This document shows positions 45,557 to 54,392 of a DNA stretch of 64,000 nucleotides, piece after piece; positions within the stretch are counted from its first letter, which is position 1, and the number at the start of each line of letters is the position of its first letter. Under the pieces are notes generated by a model. The model was not told the DNA's origin. It saw only the letters and a program-made list of their open reading frames with translations, and ran no database searches. The stretch lies in the NCBI RefSeq assembly GCF_018918285.1, contig NZ_JAHLQF010000001.1, positions 883,284 through 947,283 on the forward strand. Reading direction: 5' to 3'. This DNA is from Clostridium mobile (GTDB taxonomy: Bacteria; Bacillota; Clostridia; Clostridiales; Clostridiaceae). The position numbers and the translations under genes are program-made.

Positions 45557-46363
45557 TATTTGAATTTCAGATATCATGTCTTCTATTGATTTTGTAAAAG
45601 TATAATCAATCATACAATATTCATATATGTCACTTATAACCTCATAGCCATTTTCTTTTATCCAATTTAAAAGATATTTAACTGCATCTTCATTATAGTA
45701 TCCTCCATCTTTATACATACAAATATACTTTCCCTCTTGGAGAATCGTCTCATCTTTAATGTCATATTTATCAGAAATACTTATAAAAGATCCTACATTA
45801 CGCTTAAAACCAGACTCAATCCCTTCTTTTAAATATATAGTCCCATACTCTTTATGAGAGAATAAATTTAACTCTTGAAGATGCCTTAATACTCTCCTAT
45901 AAGTCAGCATTATCTCTTCCCAACTACCCTCTTCTTCACATCTTAAATAAAAAATTTTTCTCTTTGTAAATATCTTAACTGCTGGTTTATATAGATCCTT
46001 TTTATCTAGATATTTTGTCTTTTTATAAAAATTCAATAAATGTTCAATGCTATTATGTGTCTCCTGAAGTTTTTCAATTTCTTTAACTATTTCATTATCT
46101 TTAGAGGTTAATGCGTCTATTATTAAATCATGCTCCCTATTATCCAAAAGATTTTTTATTTCCATTAAAGAAAATCCAATATTCTTTAAATATACAATCT
46201 GCTTTAATATTGGAAGCTCTTTCATATCATAATATCTATAGTTATTCACTTCATCCACATACTGCGGTTTAAAAAGTCCAATCTTATCATAATATATTAG
46301 AGTTTTTTTAGATATATTATGCATTTTTGCAACTTCATTGATTTTATACTTTTTATGTTCCAC
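45545..46363 (-). CDS. MerR-family regulator with GyrI-like effector domain, 272 aa
   Basis: The N-terminal winged helix (YKINEVAKMHNISKKTLIYYDKIGLFKPQ) and dimer helix (about 1-115) are followed by a GyrI/BmrR-like ligand domain (about 125-272). Such proteins untwist promoters with 19-bp spacers. One lies in front of the next operon (45482-45512), so it probably regulates PTS-IIC and the dehydrogenase. Start GTG 46363 with TTTGGAGG upstream. It lies 43 bp after addB, so may be partly co-transcribed with it. Confidence 0.88.
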   Translation of the reverse strand: MEHKKYKINEVAKMHNISKKTLIYYDKIGLFKPQYVDEVNNYRYYDMKELPILKQIVYLKNIGFSLMEIKNLLDNREHDLIIDALTSKDNEIVKEIEKLQETHNSIEHLLNFYKKTKYLDKKDLYKPAVKIFTKRKIFYLRCEEEGSWEEIMLTYRRVLRHLQELNLFSHKEYGTIYLKEGIESGFKRNVGSFISISDKYDIKDETILQEGKYICMYKDGGYYNEDAVKYLLNWIKENGYEVISDIYEYCMIDYTFTKSIEDMISEIQIRVR

Positions 46364-46406
46364 AATTTTTCCTCCAAACCATGCCCTTAGTTCATACCTT
46401 GCCTTG

Positions 46407-49400
46407 CTACTCTATAGATTTTTTTATTAAATCCCATACTTCTTCATCGCTTTTGTCATTGATAAATCTATATCCATTACCATCTAATGTTGTGTCCAAC
46501 TGACATACTGCAGAATATTCACAATACCTACAAGGAGTGGATGAATCACTCTTTTTATAAGGTTTTATACTTATATTCCCTTCTAACATTTCCTCACATA
46601 AATTAACTATCATGCCTCTTACATATTTCCTCAATATTTGAAATTGCTCCTTAGTTGCCGCAGAAGAACTTTTAGCTATAGTATCATCCTTATTTATTCT
46701 TACAGGTAAAATATCTGAAGAACCCTTTAGATCTTTATCCATAGCTCTTATTATTTCAGTATCTGCCAATATTAATCCTTTCATCTTTAATTCTTTTATT
46801 ATTTTATTTTCTATCTCTTCTTCACTTATTTCCCCTTTAGTTTTTATTATAGGGTCATCTAATTTAAAATATAGCATAGCTGCTGGAAGAGCATTTTCTC
46901 CATATTTTTTCTCAATTTCATTTAAAAGAGCATCAAGATACACTAATAATTGTATTTGTAATCCATAATAAACATCAGATAATTTAAATTCTTTACTTCC
47001 TGATTTATAATCTATAATCCTTATATATGTTCCTTCTGTATTTTTTAAATCATCTATTCTATCTACTCTACCGATTAAATTTACAGTTTCACCTGAACTT
47101 AATTCTATAGATATAGGCGGAAAATCCCCATTAAATCCAAAAGACAATTCATAGTCTAATGGCTTAAACTCCCCTTTTTTTATCTGGCTTCCTATGACAG
47201 ACACAGCTCTAGTTAATATTCTTTTTACTGTATTACCCATATATTCATGCCTTGGAGAGCTTTTAAATATACTACCAGGCATACCATCAATTTTTTCATC
47301 TACAATATTAGATACAATTCCACCACACAGCTCATTGGTTACATCTTCCCACTGAATTTCTTTATCCTCCATATAGTTTGAAAAGTCCTCAAGAACTTCA
47401 TGCATTAATGTACCAACATCTGGAGTTGTAAGTTTATATATCTTTCTTTCTTTTGCCTTTATTCCATATTTTATAAAATAAGCAAAGGGGCATTCTGCAT
47501 ATTTTTCAAGTCTAGATACGCTAATATTCATTTTGGAACCATATAACTTTCTAACCTTTTTAGTATCTAATATCTCTGCTTCATTATTATGAGAAAATCC
47601 TTCTAGTATATTAGTTAATTTATCTTTCCAATTATAGTTTTCAATATACCAACTATATACACTTAACCAAATAGGATTAACCTCTAAGTTATCATCATTT
47701 CTTAAATTAACAATGAGTTCATTAAATGTAGCCCCCGGAGTAGTTACTTTATTAATATTCTCTTCTATATCATGCTTTTTTATAATATCGCTACTCTCTA
47801 TAATATCAGGAAAAATTCTCTTAAACCTAGAGACAACAATAGAGGGCCTTAAAGATTTTCCTTCATGATCCGCTATAGGATAACTAATCCTTAAATAATC
47901 GCTCATAGTAGTCATAGTTATATAGGTTACAAACTGTTCTTCAAAAGCTTTACTCTTAGTATCCTTAGCTAACTCTATGCCACTGTTATATAATCCTTCC
48001 CTGTCCATATCTGTTAAAATTCCCTCGGTAGATATAACCCCTGGGAACACACCATCATTAACTCCAATAATATAAAGAGCCTTTATTTGGTGGCTTCTAA
48101 GTCTTTGAATACTACTTACTAAAAGCTGATCTAGAGCTGGAGGTATCAATCCTAACTCATATTGTTCAAATCCACTTTTAAGTAGTTTTCCAAAAACATC
48201 TATAGTCACATCTTCTTCCTTTAGAACCTCTGCAATTTGATCCATCAAGTCTATTACTATATTCCATATTTGATTATATTCACTTACTCTATCCAGTTGA
48301 TTTTCTTCTTTAAATTTAATTATCCATTCTTCAATTTTTGTATTTATTTTCATAGTATTTAAGAAGTCATATAGGGCTTTACTCATTTCTTTGGCCCCTT
48401 TACTTCTCTTTAAATTTTTATTAAACTCCATCAATGGAGAAGTTACTTTTTCTTTTAAAGAATTAATAAAATTTAAATCTTCTTTTTCTTCTTCAGAAAT
48501 CTCCTCATCTATACCAAATCCATATCTTATCCTATATTGCCAATTATCAATTTCAGTCCACTTTTTACCTCTTATTCCGTTTGCCAAAACATAATTTTCT
48601 AGAATATCAATTTCTTCTTCCTTTAAATCCGTAAGTCCTGTCTTTAAATATCTAAAAACAGATTCATAGCTCCATCCCTTTGCAAATATCTCTATAGAAG
48701 ATAATATAAATATCACAAGAGGGTTATTGCTAATTTGAACTTTTTTATCTATAAAATATGGAATTTCATATTCTGAAAATACCGCCCTAACTAAATTCTC
48801 ATAGCCTTCCAAGTCTCCTGTTATCACAGCAATATCTTTATATCTATATCCTTTTTCTCTAACTAGCTTTAAAATATTTCTAGCTGTATCCTCAACTTCT
48901 GTATACTTGTTTAGCGCTCTAAACAAAGTTATATCTTTCGTATTCTCTTTATATTCTTTATAAGGAAAGGCATATAAATTTTTTTCTAAATGAATTAATT
49001 CTTTCTTATCCTTGAATCTATAACAAGGTGAACATTCTAATGCCAAAGGTTTATCATATCTTATATTATTCTTTTCTATTATGCTTAAAAATTTCTCTTC
49101 AGTATTTTTACTAGGATAAAATAAATCTAAGTTGTCTATTGGGGAGCTACCCTCTAATACATCAGTACTTAAAGTGATATTTACCACTTTCGCCTTATAA
49201 AGTATTTTTTCTAATATCTTATATTCTTGAGGAGTAAAGTCAAAAAACTCATCGATCCAAACTTCTGCATTATCAAATAAATTAGATTTATCCAGTTTAT
49301 CTATTAATATAGTTAAATCATCGTCACTATCTATGTATTTGTTATGTAAATTTTCTTCAAATTTTAAATATATACGACCTAAATCTTCAACTTTACTTTT

Positions 49401-49853
49401 AAGGGTATTCTCACTTATCCCCTTTGACGATTCAAGCAAATTTTCCGGAGTGATGCTATATCTCTTAAATTCAGTTATAAGATCAGACATAGTAGAAATA
49501 AAGCCATCTCTTTTAGATGCGTTTTTAAATATTTTTAATTCATCACCTAAATCATTTATTATTTTATATATGAGCATACTCTTTCCTGAGTCATTGATAT
49601 GTCTATGAGTAATTCCTCCCACCTCATTAAACACTTTATAAGCCAATCTTTTAAAACTAAGAACCTGTGCTTTATTTATATTCTCTTCTCCAAGAAAACT
49701 CAATAAATTCTTCTCACTTTGAAATGAAAATTGTTCTGGTACAAGAAGAATTTTTGTAGTATCTTCTCCTTTTTCAATTTTTCTTTTTATATCCTGTAAA
49801 CAATAATAACTTTTCCCACTGCCAGACCTTCCATAAATAAATCTTAAACTCAT
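46407..49853 (-). CDS. addB: ATP-dependent helicase/nuclease subunit B (AddB), 1148 aa
   Basis: AddB with AddA resects double-strand breaks for recombination. The Walker A is GRSGSGKSYY near the N-terminus. The C-terminal PD-(D/E)XK nuclease shows GRVDRIDD and IIDYKSG, and the Fe-S clamp cysteines are ECPFAYF and CRYCEYSAVC. ATG at 49853 has AAGGTGG upstream; a GTG at 49865 overlaps it. addA, normally adjacent, is not in the window; the downstream neighbour is the MerR gene. Confidence 0.95.
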   Translation of the reverse strand: MSLRFIYGRSGSGKSYYCLQDIKRKIEKGEDTTKILLVPEQFSFQSEKNLLSFLGEENINKAQVLSFKRLAYKVFNEVGGITHRHINDSGKSMLIYKIINDLGDELKIFKNASKRDGFISTMSDLITEFKRYSITPENLLESSKGISENTLKSKVEDLGRIYLKFEENLHNKYIDSDDDLTILIDKLDKSNLFDNAEVWIDEFFDFTPQEYKILEKILYKAKVVNITLSTDVLEGSSPIDNLDLFYPSKNTEEKFLSIIEKNNIRYDKPLALECSPCYRFKDKKELIHLEKNLYAFPYKEYKENTKDITLFRALNKYTEVEDTARNILKLVREKGYRYKDIAVITGDLEGYENLVRAVFSEYEIPYFIDKKVQISNNPLVIFILSSIEIFAKGWSYESVFRYLKTGLTDLKEEEIDILENYVLANGIRGKKWTEIDNWQYRIRYGFGIDEEISEEEKEDLNFINSLKEKVTSPLMEFNKNLKRSKGAKEMSKALYDFLNTMKINTKIEEWIIKFKEENQLDRVSEYNQIWNIVIDLMDQIAEVLKEEDVTIDVFGKLLKSGFEQYELGLIPPALDQLLVSSIQRLRSHQIKALYIIGVNDGVFPGVISTEGILTDMDREGLYNSGIELAKDTKSKAFEEQFVTYITMTTMSDYLRISYPIADHEGKSLRPSIVVSRFKRIFPDIIESSDIIKKHDIEENINKVTTPGATFNELIVNLRNDDNLEVNPIWLSVYSWYIENYNWKDKLTNILEGFSHNNEAEILDTKKVRKLYGSKMNISVSRLEKYAECPFAYFIKYGIKAKERKIYKLTTPDVGTLMHEVLEDFSNYMEDKEIQWEDVTNELCGGIVSNIVDEKIDGMPGSIFKSSPRHEYMGNTVKRILTRAVSVIGSQIKKGEFKPLDYELSFGFNGDFPPISIELSSGETVNLIGRVDRIDDLKNTEGTYIRIIDYKSGSKEFKLSDVYYGLQIQLLVYLDALLNEIEKKYGENALPAAMLYFKLDDPIIKTKGEISEEEIENKIIKELKMKGLILADTEIIRAMDKDLKGSSDILPVRINKDDTIAKSSSAATKEQFQILRKYVRGMIVNLCEEMLEGNISIKPYKKSDSSTPCRYCEYSAVCQLDTTLDGNGYRFINDKSDEEVWDLIKKSIE

Positions 49854-49933
49854 GTTAAACTCCACCTTATAAGTAATGTTACTATTATTGTAACCTAATT
49901 TATTTTGAAAAAACAGTATTACCGGAAAACAGC

Positions 49934-50001
49934 AGGACTGCTCTTTAGTGAGATCGCTTCAAAAAGGCGCTCCTCCCACTATATATCTCAGTTCCTTTAT
50001 G
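49934..50001. repeat. Long-hairpin family, divergent copy H0
   Basis: AGGACTG and CAGTTCCT, then TAGTGAG and CCCACTA, then CGC and GCG form an interrupted stem. The hairpin is followed by TTTATGTTTTACA, the same downstream words as in H1. Confidence 0.5.
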
Positions 50002-50089
50002 TTTTACAGATGTATTTTCAAATATATATTGTAACAGATTGTTTTCTCAAAGATAGATTTCTACAAACGTAATTTAATTTGACAAATAG

Positions 50090-50158
50090 AGAGCTAAGCA
50101 TGTAATGAAGCCACTCCAGAAAAAGTCGCTATTTCATTACATACTTAGCTCTTTTATG
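50090..50158. repeat. Long-hairpin family, copy H1
   Basis: AGAGCTAAGCATGTAATGAA pairs with TTCATTACATACTTAGCTCT (one mismatch). The apical part (CACTCCAGAAAAAGTCGC) is less paired, and TTTTATG follows. Nearly identical to 54237-54306 and similar to H2. Confidence 0.75.
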
Positions 50159-50180
50159 TTTTACAAATATTTAAAACTAA

Positions 50181-50371
50181 AAAATGCTATGTAGTGCGCC
50201 CTATGCGTTTGAGCAAAATCTAGAAATTCTTAATTTATTTTAGAAAAGTATCGTTAAGATGCTGTACATGTTTGACTGAAAGGAGTTTGTCAGCATTAGA
50301 GAGTTTTATAAAATAAATTTTAGAAGTTCTTATTGAAGCGAGATAGTATAAGAAGCATTGTATAGCATTTT
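50181..50371. repeat. 191-nt self-complementary repeat, body B1
   Basis: Termini AAAATGCTAT and ATAGCATTTT are inverted; about 17 consecutive pairs (with wobble pairs) close the element. Inside, AATTTATTTTA pairs with TAAAATAAATT and GATGCTG with CAGCATT, so the whole folds as one rod. B2 at 54393-54583 has the same length and about 91% identity by hand count. Confidence 0.75.
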
Positions 50372-50446
50372 GAATTTGTTGAAACCTTAAATTTTTTTCT
50401 CTTAATTGTAAGTTTCTACAAAGATAATTGGATATACAAAAAGGGG

Positions 50447-50512
50447 TAGCTAAGTACATAATGAGTTCACTTCAAAAGACGTTTCTCTCATTACATACTT
50501 AGCTCTTTTATG
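50447..50512. repeat. Long-hairpin family, copy H2
   Basis: TAGCTAAGTACATAATGAG pairs with CTCATTACATACTTAGCT. T tracts on both sides make it a probable terminator for the lipoprotein gene that ends at 50555 (-). Confidence 0.7.
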
Positions 50513-50554
50513 GTTTAAAAATGTGTTTTTAAAATGTTAAGTACAAAGCACTTT

Positions 50555-51292
50555 TTATTCATTTCCAGCTTCGAATAAACTATATGAGAAATCCATAGTA
50601 CTTCCATCTTCAAATACTAGTACATTGCTAAATTCCACAAGTCCTTTTCCTTCTTTAAATGCTTTTATCTCTCTATAAGTTTTATCTGGATATCCTTCTA
50701 CTCCTTTAACAATAGTTTCTGTTGTTATTATTCTTTTTCCATCTTCACCTTTAGATATATCTTGTATAGTAGTTTCAGCTTTATAAGTTTTGCCTTTTAA
50801 TTCTACTTCATCTTCCCACTTATTTCCCTTTTCTAGGGGCAGTTTTAATATTGTAGATTTTTCAATAGCTCCTTGATTTTTCTTAATTTCTCCATTGGTT
50901 TGTACTTCTTTTACAGATTCATTATCTATGGTATATTCTTTTACAAATTGTAATTTGTCCCCAGTAGCTCCTTCTCCTTCTTCAGCTACCCTTTTAACAG
51001 TTCCTTTTAAATCAATAATCAAAGTTTCTTTAGTCCCTGAAACTTTGCCAATTTTTACTGCTTCACTATATTCGGAAGTACCACTGTACTGCATTTCTGA
51101 CATATCCTCTTTAGGAAAAAAAGCTGCTAATTCCTTACTATATTCTTTTTCCTTCTTATTTTCATTGATTTCTGCCTTCACCTCATTCTCTTTTGATGAA
51201 GAAGTATTCTTACTACTTCCACAACCAGTAAAAGCAAATATTATAGCAATTGTAGATATTACCAATGTAATCTTTTTTAATTTCTTATTCAT
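50555..51292 (-). CDS. Putative lipoprotein, 245 aa
   Basis: A lipoprotein signal peptide with lipobox FTGC (Cys near residue 24) is followed by a Ser/Lys/Glu-rich spacer and a beta-rich extracellular domain (about 55-245), with YSGTSEYSEAV and a later GNKWEDEVELKGKTYKAE segment. I do not recognise a named family. It is expected on the outer face of the membrane. ATG at 51292 has AAAGGAGG upstream. It is divergent from the next gene. Confidence 0.8.
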   Translation of the reverse strand: MNKKLKKITLVISTIAIIFAFTGCGSSKNTSSSKENEVKAEINENKKEKEYSKELAAFFPKEDMSEMQYSGTSEYSEAVKIGKVSGTKETLIIDLKGTVKRVAEEGEGATGDKLQFVKEYTIDNESVKEVQTNGEIKKNQGAIEKSTILKLPLEKGNKWEDEVELKGKTYKAETTIQDISKGEDGKRIITTETIVKGVEGYPDKTYREIKAFKEGKGLVEFSNVLVFEDGSTMDFSYSLFEAGNE

Positions 51293-51487
51293 AATAGTCC
51301 TCCTTTTAAGCTCTTCTTTAATTATATATTACTATAATTATCCATAGCATGTATTACATTGAATTTACGAATATGTTACAAAATAATTACAATAATTTTC
51401 ACAATTCCATCACAATCTCCTCATAGTTTAATCAATATTATATATTATTATATATTCATAAAGAAAAATGTTTAGGAGGACTTTACT

Positions 51488-52054
51488 ATGAAAAGAAAAA
51501 ATATTATAACCACATTGGCTTTAACATTAGCTTTAGGGGTAGGAGCTACTGCTTATGCAGCTACAGCATCACCTAGAAATATAAATACATCAAATATTAA
51601 TAATGACAATACATCATATTCCAGAAGAATGGACGGAAGAACAGGAATAGATGATTATAATATGATGGATATGTATGATCATCACATGAGGGGTATGGGT
51701 AATCACCACATGATGGGATTTGGTGGTTATGACATGATGACATCAATATTAAGAGATAAATTAAATATGAGCGATAAAGAAATCGAAGACGCACTTAATT
51801 CTGGAAAACATATGTGGGAAATAGCAGAAGAAAAAGGAATGAGCAATGAAGATTTTAAAAATGCTATGGTTGAAGGAAGAACAAAAGCCATAGATGAGGC
51901 TATCAAAAATGGAACTATCACCAAAGAAGAAGGAGAAAGATTTAAAGAAGACTTTGATAACTATATAGATGATTGCCTAGACGAAAGTCCAGGATCAGAA
52001 AATGGTTTTCACGGAATGATGGGAAGAGGTAGAGGCGGCAGAAGCTGCCATTAA
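51488..52054 (+). CDS. Secreted His/Met-rich protein, 188 aa
   Basis: A signal peptide (about 1-24, ending AYA) leads to a segment (about 55-80) packed with Met, His and Gly (MDMYDHHMRGMGNHHMMG). A helical region (about 83-165; MSDKEIEDALNSGKHMWEIAEEKGMS, then GTITKEEGERFKED) and a Gly/Arg-rich tail with the terminal residues SCH follow. The Met/His cluster would suit copper or other soft-metal binding; the helical part resembles small DUF2680-type exported proteins. Function is unproven. GGAGGA precedes ATG 51488. Confidence 0.75.
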   Translation: MKRKNIITTLALTLALGVGATAYAATASPRNINTSNINNDNTSYSRRMDGRTGIDDYNMMDMYDHHMRGMGNHHMMGFGGYDMMTSILRDKLNMSDKEIEDALNSGKHMWEIAEEKGMSNEDFKNAMVEGRTKAIDEAIKNGTITKEEGERFKEDFDNYIDDCLDESPGSENGFHGMMGRGRGGRSCH

Positions 52055-52093
52055 GGTTTCTAACCAAAATTATAATATACAAAAATGTGCAAA

Positions 52094-52123
52094 AATAAAA
52101 GAGGCTAAATTGCCTCTTTTATT
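52094..52123. terminator. Bidirectional terminator between convergent genes
   Basis: AATAAAAGAGGC pairs with GCCTCTTTTATT around a short loop. The ric stop overlaps its right edge. Confidence 0.85.
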
Positions 52124-52820
52124 TTTTAAGCCTTGGAAACATTATATTATTTTCTAAATGAATGTGATTAAATAAATCTAATTCAATTTCTTGAAGCTTG
52201 TCATAAGTGTATTTATAAGTGTTACATCCGTCCTTTGGAACTTCATAATTATGAGTAATTTTTCTTAATTCCTTTAATATATCTCCTGCTCCAGTATGCT
52301 CTGCTTCAAGTTCTTCTATTATTTTTATTGCGTTATCCAAAGCTTCCTTTGAACCTTCCTTTTCATATTTTTTAATTAGTGGAAATACTATTTCCTCTTC
52401 TTTTATTAAGTGCTCCTCTAATTCCATTTTTAAATTATGAAATAACTTATATACCTTACTTAATTCAGGATGATTTTCTCCATGCACCCTTAATATTTTT
52501 GTAGTCAATTCACTTACTATTGGAAGTTCTTCATTTAGAAATCCATGATGCTTATTTACAATATAGTCTATCAAATCGTTGTAGCTTATATTTAACCAAT
52601 CCACTTCTTCCTTTATAAGAGAATCAATCTTCTCATATTCATCAAGAAGATCTTTTAAAACTTCTTCTTCATTTAAATTATCCTCTTTTATCGCATCTAT
52701 TAAAGGTCTATTACCTCCGCAACAAAAGTCAATACCATGCCTTCTAAATACATCCATAGCTTTGGGAAACTTAACAACTATATCTCCTATTTTATGTGAA
52801 CTTTTGAAAACTTTATTCAT
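52119..52820 (-). CDS. ric: Iron-sulfur cluster repair di-iron protein Ric (ScdA/YtfE), 233 aa
   Basis: Ric proteins restore Fe-S clusters damaged by nitric oxide or oxidants. The N-terminal ScdA_N domain carries H28 and C33-C34 (RRHGIDFCCGG). The hemerythrin-like four-helix part supplies di-iron ligands in NKHHGFLNEELP, HGENHPE, EEHLIKEEEIVFPL, LEAEHTGAG and FNHIHLENNIMFP. It is divergent from the flavodiiron gene across a palindromic FNR-type control region. ATG at 52820 has GGAGG upstream. Confidence 0.95.
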   Translation of the reverse strand: MNKVFKSSHKIGDIVVKFPKAMDVFRRHGIDFCCGGNRPLIDAIKEDNLNEEEVLKDLLDEYEKIDSLIKEEVDWLNISYNDLIDYIVNKHHGFLNEELPIVSELTTKILRVHGENHPELSKVYKLFHNLKMELEEHLIKEEEIVFPLIKKYEKEGSKEALDNAIKIIEELEAEHTGAGDILKELRKITHNYEVPKDGCNTYKYTYDKLQEIELDLFNHIHLENNIMFPRLKK

Positions 52821-52856
52821 TATTCATACCTCCATAAATTTATATTTTATGTCTTC

Positions 52857-52948
52857 ATTATAGTCAATATAGGAAAACTAATATGTGATTAGAATCAATT
52901 TTAAAATTGATTCTAATCACATATTGTATGGAAAATCAGTTGTATCAT
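52857..52948. promoter_or_regulatory. Divergent ric / flavodiiron promoters with paired FNR-type boxes
   Basis: A 46-bp perfect palindrome spans 52880-52925. It contains two boxes of the form TGAT-N4-ATCA: GTGATTAGAATCAA (52885-52898) and TTGATTCTAATCAC (52907-52920), with centres 22 bp apart. The ric -10 is TATAAT (52857-52862, minus strand) and the flavodiiron -10 is TATCAT (52943-52948, plus strand). Each is 29.5 bp from the centre of its nearer box, i.e. each box is at -41.5, the class II FNR activation position. Confidence 0.8.
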
Positions 52949-52987
52949 TAAATTAAACAAAAAATAAATTTTAGAAGAGGTGTTAAA

Positions 52988-54220
52988 ATGAAAAATAATT
53001 TACTTTTAAAAGATAATATATATTGGATTGGAAAAATTGATGATAGAAAGGTTCCTTTTCATAGGCTGATTCTAGAAAAAGGCACTACCTATAACTCTTA
53101 CTTATTAAAAACTGAAAAGCCAACTATTATAGATACAGTTGATATAATGTATTCTAGAGAGTTTGTAGAAAATCTCAAAGAGCATATTAATCTAGAAGAC
53201 TTGAAATATATAGTAATTAATCATGTGGAGCCTGATCACGCAGGAGCCTTGCCAGCTTTACTAAATAAAGCTCCAAATGCTACTATTGTAACTAATGCAA
53301 AGGCTCAGGAATTATTAAATGGAATGTTTAAATTTTATGATAAAAATTACTTAATAATTAAGGATGGGGATAGCCTAGATATAGGAGGAAAAACCCTAAA
53401 GTTCTTGGAAACTCCTTATCTTCATACTGAAGAAACTATGATAACTTATGCTTTAGAAGATAAAATTTTATTCCCTTGTGATATATTTAGTTCTCATATA
53501 GCTACTTATGATTTGTTCAACGATTTATCAAAAGATGATATAGATGAAGATTTTAAGGTTTATTACAAACTTATTATGAGTCCTCACAGAAACTACGTTA
53601 AAGACATGATAGGTAAAATTAAGAACTTAGAAATAGAAATAATAGCCCCTTCTCATGGTTTTATACTTAGAAAAAATGTTGAAAAATATATTAAATTATA
53701 TGACAATATGAGCGACATTCCTACTGAAAATCTAAGTAAAAAAGCATTGATATTATATAACTCTATGACTGGAAATACTGGAAAAATTGGCGGAAATATA
53801 AGTGAAGGTTTAAGAGATTCAAATATAGATACCACAGTGTTAAATTTAAAATCCTTATCCTTTGAGGAAATTAAAGAAAAGGTTATAGAATCAGATTTAA
53901 TCCTTATAGGAAGCTCTACAAAATATGGAGATATGATAGGTAATACAGAAGAAATACTTAAAGAGATAATAAAATTAGATTTATCAGACAAATACTTAGC
54001 TGCCTTTGGTTCTTATGGCTGGAGTGGAGAAGCTATTGAAATAATAAATGACTATTTAAAAAATAGCAATGGTAAAGTATTTGATACATCTTATATAATA
54101 AAAGTTACTAGTGATAATTCAATAAAACTTCCTTTAAGAGTTAGATTTTATAATGATAACGAAGGAAAAAAATTATCTATAAAAACCGGTAGAATACTAG
54201 GAGAACTTTTATTAAAATAA
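52988..54220 (+). CDS. Flavodiiron protein (FprA-type O2/NO reductase), 410 aa
   Basis: It reduces O2 to water and/or NO to N2O, protecting anaerobes. The beta-lactamase-like di-iron domain has H79-V-E81-P-D83-H84, H146, D165 and H223. The C-terminal flavodoxin domain begins LILYNSMTGNTGKIG and binds FMN. No extra rubredoxin domain is fused, so it is class A; electrons must come from a separate donor. AGAGGTG precedes ATG 52988. Shared control with ric argues for an NO/O2-stress role. Confidence 0.95.
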   Translation: MKNNLLLKDNIYWIGKIDDRKVPFHRLILEKGTTYNSYLLKTEKPTIIDTVDIMYSREFVENLKEHINLEDLKYIVINHVEPDHAGALPALLNKAPNATIVTNAKAQELLNGMFKFYDKNYLIIKDGDSLDIGGKTLKFLETPYLHTEETMITYALEDKILFPCDIFSSHIATYDLFNDLSKDDIDEDFKVYYKLIMSPHRNYVKDMIGKIKNLEIEIIAPSHGFILRKNVEKYIKLYDNMSDIPTENLSKKALILYNSMTGNTGKIGGNISEGLRDSNIDTTVLNLKSLSFEEIKEKVIESDLILIGSSTKYGDMIGNTEEILKEIIKLDLSDKYLAAFGSYGWSGEAIEIINDYLKNSNGKVFDTSYIIKVTSDNSIKLPLRVRFYNDNEGKKLSIKTGRILGELLLK

Positions 54221-54236
54221 TTTAATTTAACAAATA

Positions 54237-54306
54237 GAGAGCTAAGTACGTAATGAAGCCGCTCCAGAAGAAGTCGCTATTTCATTACATACTTAGCTCT
54301 TTTATA
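54237..54306. repeat. Long-hairpin family copy, terminator of the flavodiiron gene
   Basis: AGAGCTAAGTACGTAATGAA pairs with TTCATTACATACTTAGCTCT, followed by TTTTATAG, 17 bp after the stop. Nearly identical to H1. Confidence 0.8.
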
Positions 54307-54392
54307 GTTTACAAATATGTGTTCAGAATTAGATTGTGACAAATTATCTTTTCAAATATTTATTTTAAAATTTCATTGTACAAAACTTTAAA

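Larger units (their letters stand above)
49854..50554. other. Gene-free 700-bp repeat array upstream of addB
   Basis: This stretch holds no credible gene. It contains, in plus-strand order, a long hairpin (49934-50001), hairpin H1 (50090-50158), the 191-nt body repeat B1 (50181-50371) and hairpin H2 (50447-50512). A recurring tail (CTACAAA-G-TAATT) lies before H1 and H2. The addB promoter must lie here. Confidence 0.75.

Noticed and set aside
50235-50459. 74-codon minus-strand open frame in the repeat array
   Set aside because: It runs through the 191-nt repeat and its tail, has no ribosome binding site, and would be an artefact of the folded repeat sequence.
50090-50512. CRISPR-like array
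   Set aside because: The repeated hairpins are few, irregularly spaced and differ in sequence; there are no uniform spacers or cas genes.
51597-51794. Minus-strand frame with Cys/His/Tyr repeats opposite the His/Met-rich gene
   Set aside because: The repeats are the complement of the Met/His codons of the real gene, which has a signal peptide and ribosome binding site.
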